Shown: positions 15,950 to 24,656 of the stretch, piece by piece | Numbering within the stretch: the stretch's first letter is position 1 | Layout of the letters: each line of letters starts with the position of its first letter | Source of the DNA: Streptomyces sp. NBC_01571 | GTDB lineage: Bacteria > Actinomycetota > Actinomycetes > Streptomycetales > Streptomycetaceae | Assembly (NCBI RefSeq): GCF_026339875.1 | Contig: NZ_JAPEPZ010000002.1 | Location: forward strand, 124,001 to 188,000 | Reading direction: 5' to 3' | Length of the DNA: 64,000 nt | Made by a program: the position numbers and the translations under genes | The notes under the pieces: model-generated | Told to the model about the DNA's origin: nothing | The model's database searches: none | What the model saw: the letters and a program-made list of their open reading frames with translations, nothing else

Positions 15950-17047
15950 TCAGCGCGCGTCCGCGTGGTCCAAGTCGGCCAGCAGCCTCTCCACGTCCGT
16001 CATGAGCGAGCCGTAGACGTGCCAGGCGCCCGGCTTGGTGAGGGTGCCCCTGCCGATCAGGTCGGTCATGGTGTCGTGCCAGTCCAGGACCCCGTCGATC
16101 GCTCCGCGCAGCCGGTCCCGGGTCGCGCTCGCCGAACCGGCCGCCGTGCCGGGCTCGAGGAACTCCTTGACCGCCGCCCCTGCCAGCCCCAGGGTCTCGG
16201 CGTACCGGTCGAGGAATTGCTGTCCCAGGTGATGATCCGCGTGGTGGTCATGGGCGTTGTCGGCCAACGTCCGGGCGATACCGCGCACTTGGAGAGTCGC
16301 CCCGCGCAGTGTTCTGAACGCCTCGCCGTAGGTCACGTCCTTGCGCCTCGCGTGCGCGACACACCGTGTGTTCCACCGCAGACTCTCGTCGGCCCGACGC
16401 AGTTGTTCCTCGGCGTGTGTCAGGCGCCTCTCCAGGGTGCGCGCGCGGTGCAACCACGTGTGCGCCTTCGCGGTGAGGTTCCGCTCGGCCAGACCGTCAC
16501 CCATGTCGCGCAGCAGCGTGCCGATGTCGTGGGCGACATCGCGCACCGCCGTCTCGGACTCGTCCACGTACAGCGGAGGCAGGACGAGCGCGTTCACGAC
16601 GATGCCCGCCACCGCGCCGGTCAGCGTCTGGAGGACGGGGGCCACGAGGCTTCCCATCGGAGCCGTCGCCGTGGCGGCCAGGGCTATGACCGCGGTCGAC
16701 GCGATCTGGAGCCGGTCGTCGGTGGTGCGGCGGGGCCCTCCGAGCACCGCGACGATCGCGATGACCGCGACGCTGCCGGCGGTCGCCCCGAAAAGCCAGG
16801 CGGTCGCGAGCGCGAGGACCAGACCGGCCAGCTTCGCCACCACGCTCTGCGCCGCCTTGGTCACGGACTGGTACACCGTCGACGCGTTGACCATGAGCAG
16901 TGCCGTGGCGACCGCCAGGTACGGACTGTGCCCGGGCGACCAGGGAGCCGCGACACCCCAGGCGAACAGCGCCGCGATCAGGGCCTTCGCGCCATGCACC
17001 ACATGGCCGGGCCGTCCACCACGGATCCGGTGGACCAGGTGACGCAT
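15950..17047 (-). CDS. FUSC/aromatic-acid-exporter-like membrane protein
   Basis: The protein has 365 residues. Six N-terminal membrane segments (HGAKALIAALFAWGVAAPWS, YLAVATALLMVNASTVYQSV, SVAVIAIVAVLGG, ALAATATAPMGSL, GAVAGIVVNALVLPPLYV) are followed by a long cytoplasmic helical region with heptad-like repeats (LERRLTHAEEQLRRADESLRW). This is the ArAE/FUSC half-size plan. Family members export aromatic acids or are of unknown function. The start at 17047 directly precedes the cytoplasmic lead-in to helix 1. A second, full-size FUSC protein lies at 36623. Confidence 0.8.
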   Translation of the reverse strand: MRHLVHRIRGGRPGHVVHGAKALIAALFAWGVAAPWSPGHSPYLAVATALLMVNASTVYQSVTKAAQSVVAKLAGLVLALATAWLFGATAGSVAVIAIVAVLGGPRRTTDDRLQIASTAVIALAATATAPMGSLVAPVLQTLTGAVAGIVVNALVLPPLYVDESETAVRDVAHDIGTLLRDMGDGLAERNLTAKAHTWLHRARTLERRLTHAEEQLRRADESLRWNTRCVAHARRKDVTYGEAFRTLRGATLQVRGIARTLADNAHDHHADHHLGQQFLDRYAETLGLAGAAVKEFLEPGTAAGSASATRDRLRGAIDGVLDWHDTMTDLIGRGTLTKPGAWHVYGSLMTDVERLLADLDHADAR

Positions 17048-17859
17048 CGCCCCGACCGCCGTCGCCGTGACACGCTCGGGCAAAATGGTTGAATGTTGCA
17101 CATCACCAATATCGCACTTTGCTCTCCCGCCGGCCTCGTGACGTCTCCCACAGCCGTCCCTCGCCCCGCGGCCGACGAGGGGCATCGTCACCTGCGAAGG
17201 CCCGTTCCGTTCCGGGCGAATCCCCCTTCGGTGCCCGGCGGACACGGGGCGGACGCTATGATCCGTGATCACTCGACCACGATCCGCGCCGGACATCGGT
17301 ACGGCGTGGGGTCTCGGCCCACCCACTCCTCAGCCGATCCGTGAGTACGCCCTCATCCACTTCACCCACGAAGCCCCCGTCCCGCACTTCCGCCCCCACG
17401 GAGCATCCGCCCTGCCGCCCCTTTTCCCGATCCGGGCACCGATGCGCATGACCGGATCCCCACCATCGCCCCCCGCGCCACCAGGGACCGCACCTGGCCG
17501 CGGCCTTCAATCGCGGGACGGAGACGGCCTCCGTGGGGTGTCCTCACGGCGCACGGTCGACCACCGGGTACGGGCCGAACTTGCTGTCGTTCTCGTCGAT
17601 CCCCAGTCGACACCCGGGCACAGGCCGGCTCGTGACGCCCACCGCATAGGTACCGACCCCGGCCAGGACAACACCAACGGGCCGGCCGCGCCCGCGGATG
17701 ACTGCATCAAAGGGCGGCTGCCGGGCTGGAACTGGACCACAACCTCACGCCCTGGTCCGCAAGCCGGGCGCCTCCCCCGGCGCGACCGCACTTCCGTGAC
17801 GGCGCCGGGAAGGACATCGAGCGCGAAGTATCCCGGTACCCCAGGAGGCGGCTGCAGGG
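17048..17859. other. Non-coding 0.8-kb spacer
   Basis: No gene is supported. Frames are long because of GC content but proline/arginine-rich. Around 17745-17790 one plus-strand frame reads LVRKPGASPGATAL, which resembles a conserved stretch of IS21-type IstA transposases as recalled; it is too short to call an element. Confidence 0.5.
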
Positions 17860-18222
17860 CTACGTGGTCGACTGGCCCGCTCGGCCGGTTTCCGTTCGCA
17901 ACTTGTGGGCTCGCTCGGCCGGGTCGTAGTTCGGGCCGACGCCCTCGATCAGCACCAAGTCGCCCTCCACATGGTCGGTACGCAGACGCAGGATGGCCCG
18001 GTAGGCGCGAGACTCGTACCAGGCACGGGCCTCGGCCAGGCCGGGGAACTCGATCAGCACCATGCTGCCGGGCCACGTACCCTCTACGACCTCGACCGGC
18101 GGCCCGTGGATGACGAAGCGGCCGGCGAAGGGGTCGAGGGTTGCCTGGATGCGCTCCAGGTACTCGATGATGTCGGAGTGATTCCGACGGCTGCGGAGAT
18201 GAGCGAAGCCGTAGGCGGGCAT
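17860..18222 (-). CDS. DUF1330-family protein
   Basis: The protein has 120 residues and a ferredoxin-like single domain: YIERIQATLDPFAGRF-type start (EYLERIQATLDPFAGRFVIHG), then GTWPGSMVLIEFPGLAEARAWYESRAYRAI and an ending around GDLVLIEGV. DUF1330 proteins resemble dimeric alpha/beta-barrel monooxygenase-like folds without known reaction. AGGGAG lies 7 nt upstream of the ATG. A 23-bp AT-containing palindrome 67-89 bp upstream is a candidate control site. Confidence 0.85.
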   Translation of the reverse strand: MPAYGFAHLRSRRNHSDIIEYLERIQATLDPFAGRFVIHGPPVEVVEGTWPGSMVLIEFPGLAEARAWYESRAYRAILRLRTDHVEGDLVLIEGVGPNYDPAERAHKLRTETGRAGQSTT

Positions 18223-18288
18223 CACGGGCTCCCTTTCGTTCCGGGGTGTGAGCGAGGCCCAGAACGTAGCTGAGGGTCGTTGGGCAGT

Positions 18289-18311
18289 GCGATTACCCCG
18301 GGGGTAATCGC
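18289..18311. promoter_or_regulatory. 23-bp perfect palindrome, candidate operator
   Basis: GCGATTACCCC-G-GGGGTAATCGC has 11-bp arms around one base. It lies 67 bp upstream of the DUF1330 start and holds ATTA/TAAT steps unusual in this GC-rich background. A dimeric repressor (TetR or MarR type) could bind; no cognate gene is adjacent. Confidence 0.5.
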
Positions 18312-18370
18312 CGGGTGCGACATCGAGGACGCGCGCCGACGCCGCGATGTCGTCGAGCGGGTGGCGGGTG

Positions 18371-18703
18371 CTACCTGACCAGGTGGAAACCCGGATGCTG
18401 CGGCCAGGCTTCCAGGAACTCCACTTCACCGACGTGCCGAGACCACCTGTCACCGCCCCCGGTGTCGTACGAGACCCCCGCAACCCTTCCCGGGAGGGAG
18501 GCGACCAGGGCTCTCGCCAGGTCCGGAAACGCCCTGTTGCCCGTGCCATCACGTGGGGTGGGACTCCTCAGGAGACCATCGAAGTCGATCAGCGCGCCGA
18601 GGCGTTCGGCGAGCGCGAGCGTCAGGTGCCCCAGCACCTGGTGGTTCGCGGGGCCCGAGCAGCCGGCGCCGGGATGGCGAACGCCTGATGGGTTATCGGA
18701 CAC
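18371..18703 (-). pseudogene. C-terminal portion of a DUF6368-like protein
   Basis: The frame (110 codons from a GTG) reads NHQVLGHLTLALAERLGALIDFDGLL, ARALVASLPGRVAGVSYDTG and HVGEVEFLEAWPQHPGFHLV. This matches the C-terminal half of Streptomyces DUF6368 proteins as recalled; the N-terminal half is missing and the sequence upstream in this frame is closed. No ribosome site is seen. It may be a remnant or a short variant. Confidence 0.45.
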
Positions 18704-18978
18704 GGCCCAGACAATCGGTGGTCAGGTCGGTCCTGGCTTGAGTCTCAACCTCGGTAACCATGGATCGGCGCCGACCAGACCCAGGTGAGGTGAACTCCGC
18801 AGCCCGCTTGGCACGCCCTCCATCCGCCTTGGACCCGGGAAGCCCGCCCCGCCAGCGCGCGACCGTCTGGACGAGCCCTGGACGGCGCCGCCCGACGCTC
18901 GGCCCGTCGCTGTGCAACGCGGATAAGGTTGTGGACCACGTCTTCACCAGGCCGGTTGACACCTCGGGGGTACAAGGC

Positions 18979-20613
18979 ATGCCTACACCTGAACAGATCT
19001 GGGCAGACGCCGATCTCCCCACTCGTCGGCTCGCCGGGCTGGCTCTCAACCCGTCCGTGCCGGAGAGCATCCTCCTGCGGTTGCTCTCTGACGCCCCGCT
19101 TGCCGCACGGATGGTGCTGTGCCGGGACCGGATCCTGCCCGACGCTGTCGTCGACGCGGTGATCGAGCACCCCGACACCTACACCCGCAGCTTCTTCGCC
19201 CGTAACCCCCATGTCGATCCGGCCCAGCGAGTCCGACTGCTGGACGATCCCGAGTGGTTCGTCCGCGCCCACCTCGCCGAGGGACCGCGGGTGGCAGCCC
19301 CCGCCCGGCCCAGGCCCCTGCCCGACGAGGCCATCGTCCACATGATCAGCACGTATGAAGACGAACTCCTGGGCGGTACCTTCTACCAGCAGATCTCCAC
19401 CGGGCTGCGCCGATCCATGCCCACACATCCGGTCGCGAAGGTCCGCCGTTGGGGAGTCGGCAGCTGGGCATCACTGTCGGCAGAGACGCGGGCCGCACTG
19501 CTCACAGACCTCGACGACGGGGTCCGGGAGACGGCGCAGCGGCACGCGCGCTGTCAGGATCCGGCGTGGGTGGAGAGCGCACTCCCTCACCAACCGGGCC
19601 ACGCCCGTACCGACATGCTGCTCCACCACACCCTCAGCAGAGCTGTGGTAGACGGCGTGCTCGCCAGGCCCGTCGGTAAGGGGGACAACGAGGACAAGGC
19701 GATGATCGCCGTCAACCCCACCCTCCCTCCCGACACGGTGGTCCTCCTGGCCGCCGACCCGGTTCCGCGGATACGGGGCCTGATCGCGCACCGTGCAGAC
19801 CTTGGACCCGCCGAGCGCCGCGCACTCGTCGCCGATCCGGACCCGCACGTGCGCACAAAGGTTGCGTACCGCGCGGACCTGGGACCGGCGGAGCGCCGCG
19901 TGCTCACGACAGACCCCCACCCCGGCGTCCGGCTGGCCGTGTCCCTCCACCCCGCACTGAGCGAGGAGGAACGGGCCCGGATCGACTACCAGGTCCCCAT
20001 GAACCACTCCTTCGTCTTCCACCCTGCGCCCGAAGTACCCCGGGATCCCAGGACGGTCCGCCGAAACGCGCTCTCCAACCATCCACTGCTGCGCCGGCAG
20101 GCAGCCAGGGACCACCTGCTGCCACCGGACCTCGTCGCACGCCTGGCCGCCGACGACGACCTCGGTGTACGCGTCCTGCTCGCCCAAAACCATCCGGACG
20201 CTCCCGCGCCACTTCTGCTGCGCAGCTTCCTCGAGTACACCGGCCCGGAGCGCAGCAACCTCACCACCCGGCCGAACTTCCCGACCAGCGGACTGGCCAC
20301 TTTCGCCGACAACGAGGACCCTGAGGTCCGGGCCTTGGCCGCACGCGATCCCGAAACAGAGCCGACAGCCGTGGAGCGGCTCACCCAGGACCCGGAATAT
20401 GCCGTGAGGGCAGCGGCGACGCGCCACCCGAATCTTCCGCAGTCCCGGCTGGCAGTACTCCTCGAAGAGGAGGAGCTGGCCCACGCCGCGGCTGCGAACG
20501 CGGCGCTGGACTTGGACACGATCCGCCGACTGTTGAAGACGGACGGCCGACGGGTAGGGCGCGCAGAGGCAGCTCCCGATCCACCCCTGCGCCCTGCGAA
20601 GACTGAGTGGTGA
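18979..20613 (+). CDS. Leucine-rich-repeat-variant/HEAT-like repeat protein
   Basis: The protein has 544 residues made of short helical repeats of about 20-25 residues with the pattern L-ALNP-VP--IL-RLL-D. Examples are LAGLALNPSVPESILLRLLSD, IAHRADLGPAERRALVADPDPHVRTKVAYRADLGPAERR (a near-duplicate pair, residues ~280-320), and RALAARDPETEPTAVERL. This is the LRV type of solenoid found in many actinobacteria, likely a protein-protein scaffold. It has no signal or membrane segment. The N-terminal cysteines of nitrogen-fixation LRV proteins are not evident. The ATG at 18979 is chosen at the first repeat; upstream frames lack family features. Confidence 0.75.
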   Translation: MPTPEQIWADADLPTRRLAGLALNPSVPESILLRLLSDAPLAARMVLCRDRILPDAVVDAVIEHPDTYTRSFFARNPHVDPAQRVRLLDDPEWFVRAHLAEGPRVAAPARPRPLPDEAIVHMISTYEDELLGGTFYQQISTGLRRSMPTHPVAKVRRWGVGSWASLSAETRAALLTDLDDGVRETAQRHARCQDPAWVESALPHQPGHARTDMLLHHTLSRAVVDGVLARPVGKGDNEDKAMIAVNPTLPPDTVVLLAADPVPRIRGLIAHRADLGPAERRALVADPDPHVRTKVAYRADLGPAERRVLTTDPHPGVRLAVSLHPALSEEERARIDYQVPMNHSFVFHPAPEVPRDPRTVRRNALSNHPLLRRQAARDHLLPPDLVARLAADDDLGVRVLLAQNHPDAPAPLLLRSFLEYTGPERSNLTTRPNFPTSGLATFADNEDPEVRALAARDPETEPTAVERLTQDPEYAVRAAATRHPNLPQSRLAVLLEEEELAHAAAANAALDLDTIRRLLKTDGRRVGRAEAAPDPPLRPAKTEW

Positions 20614-20743
20614 ACACCGACGCAACGAGGCTTCACTTCGCCGGTGTTCCCGAGCCGCGTGACGCTCACGGAGAGGGGAGATCGCAGGCACTGCCCACGT
20701 GGGAGCGCCGATCGATTCATGGCGGGCAACGCCGCGAAGGAGG

Positions 20744-20950
20744 TCAGAACTCGAGCTGGTCGAGTCGTTTCACCATGGCTTCGAACTGCCGCACCAGCAC
20801 GGGCAGGCACCAGCTGACGAGCTGGTCGATGACGCGGTCACGGGCACTCGCCAGGCGCACGGGACAGGCGGCCTGGAGGCGCTCTAGTCCTTCCGGGGTC
20901 AGGGAGGCCACATTGCCGCGGTTGTTGCCTTGGCAGCGCGGCTTGATCAC
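20744..20950 (-). pseudogene. C-terminal remnant of a MarR-family regulator
   Basis: GNNRGNVASLTPEGLERLQAA corresponds to the wing and following helix of MarR proteins (usually DRRG---LT-EG), and ARDRVIDQLVS continues the dimerisation helix. The DNA-binding helices are absent: the upstream sequence in this frame does not resemble a MarR domain. It is a decayed fragment beside the GNAT gene. Confidence 0.55.
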
Positions 20951-21047
20951 CTGTCCCGGTGCCTGACAGCATTTCCACGACGCGGGTGATACGGCAGCGG
21001 CCGGTTCGTCGGCGAATAATCATTTGCAGCCTGCTTAGAGTGCGGAC

Positions 21048-21512
21048 ATGCCAACTTCGCCGCATCTGCAAGAGATCACCCCTGCCAACTTCGAGACCGC
21101 GATCGACCTGAGGGTCCGCCCCGACCAGGAACACCTGGTGGCACCAGTGGTGAAGTCCCTCGCCGAGGCTTACGTCCACCCCGGCATCGCATGGCCCCGG
21201 CTCATCTGTGACGACGACGAGGTCGTCGGGTTCCTCATGGCCTTCTTCGGCATCGACTGGACCGGCAAAGGCACCGACTTCCGCTCCGGGCTCTGGCGTC
21301 TCAACATCGCGGACGGCAAGCAGGGACGCGGCTACGGACGCTTCGCGGTGGAGGCCGTGGCCGCCGAGATCCGGCACCGAGGTGGCAGACACCTGACCAC
21401 CACCTGGCATCCCGGAACGGAAGGGCCGACAGGCTTCTATCTGGCCCTCGGTTTCCGACCGACCGGAGAGATGAGCGGAGACCAAACCGTGGGGATGCTC
21501 GAACTGGACTGA
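21048..21512 (+). CDS. GNAT acetyltransferase (spermidine acetyltransferase-like)
   Basis: The protein has 154 residues. Acetyl-CoA binding motif A is LNIADGKQGRGYGRFAVEAV, giving Q-x-x-G-x-G, followed by motif B around GPTGFYLALGFRPTGEMSGD. The N-terminal part DQEHLVAPVVKSLAEAYVHPG resembles BltD/SpeG-like polyamine acetyltransferases; substrate remains unproven. TAGAGT at 21036-21041 ends 6 nt before the ATG and there is no Shine-Dalgarno, so the message is probably leaderless. Confidence 0.88.
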   Translation: MPTSPHLQEITPANFETAIDLRVRPDQEHLVAPVVKSLAEAYVHPGIAWPRLICDDDEVVGFLMAFFGIDWTGKGTDFRSGLWRLNIADGKQGRGYGRFAVEAVAAEIRHRGGRHLTTTWHPGTEGPTGFYLALGFRPTGEMSGDQTVGMLELD

Positions 21513-21816
21513 ACCCGGGTTTCTGCCACGGCATCGCGCGCCCCGAGAGCCCCCTCCATCGGCCCCGCGGGGAACGGCCGTTGCCACCGACCACCGCAGG
21601 CACATGGAGGGGAGAGCGGCACCACATCGCCTGATCTCCTCAGGAGTCAGCGCCACCGCCTCGCGTCCACCGACGTGTGATGTGCCGCGGTTGCGGTCGT
21701 CCGGGCACCCGGGCCCTCCGCCCCCGTCCCTCGCTGCCGCCTCCTCGCTCTTGCGTAATCGGGGAGTCATGCGAGTCGTCCACCTGATGGCAGGTCGTGG
21801 ATATCGGGAGAACGCG

Positions 21817-21849
21817 AGAGGGCCCCCGGACGGTTCCGGTGGGCCCTCT
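21817..21849. terminator. Bidirectional hairpin terminator between GNAT gene and cbtA
   Basis: AGAGGGCCC pairs with GGGCCCTCT, and inside it CCGGA-CGGT-TCCGG forms a second stem, giving one long interrupted hairpin. It lies 62 nt beyond the cbtA stop. Confidence 0.85.
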
Positions 21850-21911
21850 GCGCGTGATCACCCGCTGATGTCTCAGCGGTCTTCTCGGTACGTCAGCACT
21901 GCGCGAATGTG

Positions 21912-22670
21912 TCAGTTCGGCACGGGAGTTGCTCCCCCGGGCACGGCCGCCGCCGGCCTCGGGGCCAGCAGACGCTGTGCCAACTCCCCGAAGACCAGAC
22001 CGAAGCCGGTCCACAGGGTGAGCTGGATGGCGAGGGCCGAGATACGGAACCGCCACAGCAAGGTGGCCGGGAAGTCCTTCGGGACCTCGTTGATGACCGG
22101 AAGGAACTCGTACGCGATGCCGATCACGAGAGCGAAGAAGACGACCGCGGCGACGGTCGCGTACCAGGTGCCCCAACGGGGTGCGAGGCGCTTGCCGAGG
22201 ATCACGGCGGCGATCGCGAGCAGCACACTGAGCACCATCATCAGGAAGTACAGCGTCGTGCGCTTGCCGATGGTGTCGGGGTCGCCGACGGACGGCGGGT
22301 TGGCCGGGTACTTCAGGAACGGCACGACGTACACCGCGAGCAGCGCGCAGCCGGACAGCAGCAGCGCGGTCGCGCGGGGGCTGAAGCGGCCGACGCGGCC
22401 GAGTGCGAAGCAGTACGCGAGGGCGGCGATGCCGCCGAAGGCGACACCGTAGATCAGCACACCGGTGGCGAGGCCGCCGGTGGACTGAAGGCTGCGGCTG
22501 ACGATCTCGACCTCGTGCCCGTGTGCCGGGGCGTGGGCCTCTTCGAATCCGATGGCGTCGTCGACGCTGGGCTCGCCCAGGAAGTAGGCGGCGACGAGGG
22601 CCAGCACACCGGCGGCGAGGCCGGCGAGCATGCCCCGCACGAGAAGGTTTCTGACGGTTGCGGAGTTCAT
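21912..22670 (-). CDS. cbtA: CbtA cobalt transporter subunit
   Basis: The protein has 252 residues with five or six membrane segments starting LLVRGMLAGLAAGVLALVAAYFLGEP, and the family's acidic/histidine loop DAIGFEEAHAPAHGHEVEIVSR. Later segments are VLIYGVAFGGIAALAYCFALG, TALLLSGCALLAVYVVPFLKYPANPP and AIQLTLWTGFGLVFGELAQRLL. CbtA with CbtB forms a predicted B12-regulated cobalt uptake system in the membrane. It lies 19 nt after cbtB and both are behind a cobalamin riboswitch, which fixes the role as cobalt supply for B12. Confidence 0.93.
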   Translation of the reverse strand: MNSATVRNLLVRGMLAGLAAGVLALVAAYFLGEPSVDDAIGFEEAHAPAHGHEVEIVSRSLQSTGGLATGVLIYGVAFGGIAALAYCFALGRVGRFSPRATALLLSGCALLAVYVVPFLKYPANPPSVGDPDTIGKRTTLYFLMMVLSVLLAIAAVILGKRLAPRWGTWYATVAAVVFFALVIGIAYEFLPVINEVPKDFPATLLWRFRISALAIQLTLWTGFGLVFGELAQRLLAPRPAAAVPGGATPVPN

Positions 22671-22689
22671 GGGTGCGCGGTGCCCCTCG

Positions 22690-22905
22690 TCAGTGGCAGG
22701 GGAAGCCGAGGAGGTGGCGGGCGTCGTGCACCCACTCGTGGACGTCCTCGCCGGAGACGACGGAGGTGGCGCCCTGCTCGGCGCCGACGAAATAGAGCAG
22801 GACCAGCATCAGGATGCCGAAGAAGACCGCCCAGGGGACGATCGTGCCGATCGGCAGCTTGGCGGGGATCGGGGTGGCTGTCGGCGGAGCGACGGTCTGC
22901 GCCAT
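22690..22905 (-). CDS. cbtB: CbtB cobalt transporter subunit
   Basis: The protein has 71 residues with one membrane helix (IVPWAVFFGILMLVLLYFVG) and the diagnostic histidine-rich tail VHEWVHDARHLLGFPCH, thought to bind cobalt. GAGGAGG lies just upstream of the ATG at 22905. It is the first gene after the riboswitch and is followed by cbtA. Confidence 0.94.
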   Translation of the reverse strand: MAQTVAPPTATPIPAKLPIGTIVPWAVFFGILMLVLLYFVGAEQGATSVVSGEDVHEWVHDARHLLGFPCH

Positions 22906-22950
22906 GGCAGGACCTCCTCGGGAGTTCGCGTCCCATCTCGGTGGTGCACA

Positions 22951-23056
22951 GGACGACAGCTGCGGGTCTGACTTTCGAAACTCCCTGAGGAGAGAGCCTC
23001 GTTCACAGTGGCGCGACCGTGCCGGATTTCCACCGGCTTCCGCCCTGCCGTCGTCG
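22951..23056 (-). ncRNA. Cobalamin (adenosylcobalamin) riboswitch controlling cbtBA
   Basis: Read on the minus strand, the leader contains GAAGCCGGTGGAAATCCGGC, then ACGGTCGCGCCACTGTGA and later AAAGTCAGAC, the conserved core of B12 riboswitches (B12 box). GACGAC near the 5' end (23050-23055) can pair with GTCGTC at 22952-22957 to form P1. The element ends 46 nt before the cbtB ATG. Binding of coenzyme B12 is expected to switch off cbtBA. Confidence 0.93.
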
Positions 23057-23157
23057 ATATCGCACTGACCGTACCGCGTGTCGGGTTCATGGCCAAGACC
23101 GTCCCGGCTGCCGTGATCTTCGTCTCGCCAGGTGACAGGGCCGGTGCGACCTGTTGG

Positions 23158-23400
23158 TCAGCGGTGGGTGAAGCGTGCCGGTCGCTGCTCGTCGAAGGCG
23201 CTCCTGCCCTCCTTCCGGCCGGTGGTCGCGAACACCGCGTGGACGGGGCGCCGTTCGAAGCGAACGGCCTCGGTGAGCGCCGTCTCCAAAGCGCGGGCGA
23301 GCACCTCCTCCGCCATCTTGGCGACCTGGGGCGGCATGCCCGCCAGGGTCTCGGCGACGGCGCCCGTCGCCGACGCGGCGCGTTCGACACCCGGGCCGGC
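23158..23400 (-). pseudogene. C-terminal remnant of enoyl-CoA hydratase
   Basis: The frame ends LAGMPPQVAKMAEEVLARALETALTEAVRFERRPVHAVFAT (quoted as a span) and KEGRSAFDEQRPARFTHR, which is the C-terminal helical segment of short-chain enoyl-CoA hydratases including the trimerisation helices and the KEG--AF-EKR--F-H tail. The N-terminal crotonase core is missing. It is the last piece of the decayed valine-degradation operon. Confidence 0.8.
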
Positions 23401-23437
23401 CACCGTCCTGTGGGAGGCGGCGACCAAGGCGTGTTGA

Positions 23438-23556
23438 TCACGAGCGCTGTTGACACCTGGTGCCGCGGTCCCTGTCCCGGTGGCCCGCCTTGACCAGGTT
23501 GGCCGCCGGCGAGCCGCCCATCTGCCCCCGCCGATGAACCCGACGGCCCTGCTCAC
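23438..23556 (-). pseudogene. mmsB: N-terminal remnant of 3-hydroxyisobutyrate dehydrogenase (mmsB)
   Basis: GTG at 23554-23556 opens AVGFIGGG, then after a one-base shift the frame reads QMGGSPAANLVKAGHR, the NAD-binding N-terminus of the family (GxGxMGxPMAxNLxKAGH). A stop follows at 23438. The start overlaps the stop of the hydrolase gene (GTGA), as in an intact operon. More than 80% of the gene is gone. Confidence 0.78.
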
Positions 23557-24656
23557 CAGGGTGCCTCCTGCGTGGTGTCCGGTGCGGTGAGCTCTAGTTC
23601 ACCCTCGCCGAGCGGGGCGAAGAAGCGTGCGACGTCCGCGTCGGTGACCTCGGCGAGCGTCGACGGCGACCAGCGCGGGTCGCGGTCCTTGTCGATGACC
23701 TGGGCCCGGATGCCCTCCACGAGGTCGGGTCGGGTGAGTGCCGCGCAGGAGACGCGGTACTCCTCGTCGAGCACCTTCTCCAGCGAACTGGACCTGCGGG
23801 CTCCGCGCATGGCGGCGAGGGTGACCTTGAGTGCGGTGGGTGACTTGCCGAGCAGGGTCTCGGCGGCCTCCTTGGCCGCGCTGTCGCCGTGATCCAGCAG
23901 GCGGCCGACGATCTCCTCGACGGTGTCCGCGGAGTAACAGGCGTCGATCCAGCGCCGTGCTACCGCGAGGCTCCCGGGCGGCGCGGCCCTGACGTAGCGG
24001 CCCAGGACCTCCCGTACCGGCGCGTGGGCGAGGTCCTGGACGAGTCGTGGCAGGGACTCCGACGGCACGTAGTGGTCGGACAGCCCGCACAGCAGGGCGT
24101 CGCCCGCGCCGACCGGGGCTCCGGTCAGCGCCAGGTGTGTGCCGAGTTCGCCGGGCGCGAGGGCGAGGAGGTAGGTGCCGCCCACGTCCGGGACGAAGCC
24201 GATACCGGTCTCGGGCATCGCGATCCGGGAACGCTCGGTGGCGATCCGTACGCTGCCGTGTGCGGAGACACCGACGCCGCCGCCCATCACGATGCCGTCC
24301 ATCAGGGCGACATACGGTTTCGGGTAGCGCGCGATACGGGCGTTGAGCCGGTACTCGTCGCGCCAGAAGGCCTTCGACGCCGTGCCGTCCCCGTTCCGGG
24401 CGTCGTCGTGGATGGCGCGAATGTCGCCGCCCGCGCACAGGCCCCGCTCCCCCGCGCCGGTCACGACGACGGTCTTCACGGCCGGGTCGTGTTCCCAGGC
24501 CGTGAGCGCGGAGTCGATGCGCCGGACCATGGTGTGGGTGAGGGCGTTGAGCGCCCGGGGCCGGTTGAGGGTGAGGTACGCGGCGTGCCCCTCGGTGTGC
24601 ACGAGTACGGGGTCGTCGGTGCCGGGAACCGCCCCGGGTTCGTGGGCGCCGGTCAT
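23553..24656 (-). CDS. 3-hydroxyisobutyryl-CoA hydrolase-like enoyl-CoA hydratase/isomerase family protein
   Basis: The protein has 367 residues, the length of the HIBYL-CoA hydrolase branch (longer than ~260-residue hydratases). The crotonase features are HAAYLTLNRPRALNALTHTMV, the oxyanion-hole region RGLCAGGDIRAIHDDARNGD, the second glycine element MDGIVMGGGVGVSAHGSVRI and the catalytic-acid region AMPETGIGFVPDVGGTYLLA. The reaction releases CoA from 3-hydroxyisobutyryl-CoA in valine catabolism. ATG 24654-24656 overlaps the stop of the acyl-CoA dehydrogenase remnant, and its stop overlaps the mmsB start. It is intact although both neighbours are broken. Confidence 0.88.
   Translation of the reverse strand: MTGAHEPGAVPGTDDPVLVHTEGHAAYLTLNRPRALNALTHTMVRRIDSALTAWEHDPAVKTVVVTGAGERGLCAGGDIRAIHDDARNGDGTASKAFWRDEYRLNARIARYPKPYVALMDGIVMGGGVGVSAHGSVRIATERSRIAMPETGIGFVPDVGGTYLLALAPGELGTHLALTGAPVGAGDALLCGLSDHYVPSESLPRLVQDLAHAPVREVLGRYVRAAPPGSLAVARRWIDACYSADTVEEIVGRLLDHGDSAAKEAAETLLGKSPTALKVTLAAMRGARRSSSLEKVLDEEYRVSCAALTRPDLVEGIRAQVIDKDRDPRWSPSTLAEVTDADVARFFAPLGEGELELTAPDTTQEAPW

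Noticed and set aside
17745..17790. LVRKPGASPGATAL-like stretch resembling IS21 IstA
   Set aside because: Only about 14 residues match from memory; no IstB, no terminal inverted repeats and no longer frame. Not enough to call a mobile element.
20838..21770. 310-codon minus-strand frame across the GNAT gene
   Set aside because: It is the mirror of the acetyltransferase and mixes unrelated non-coding segments.
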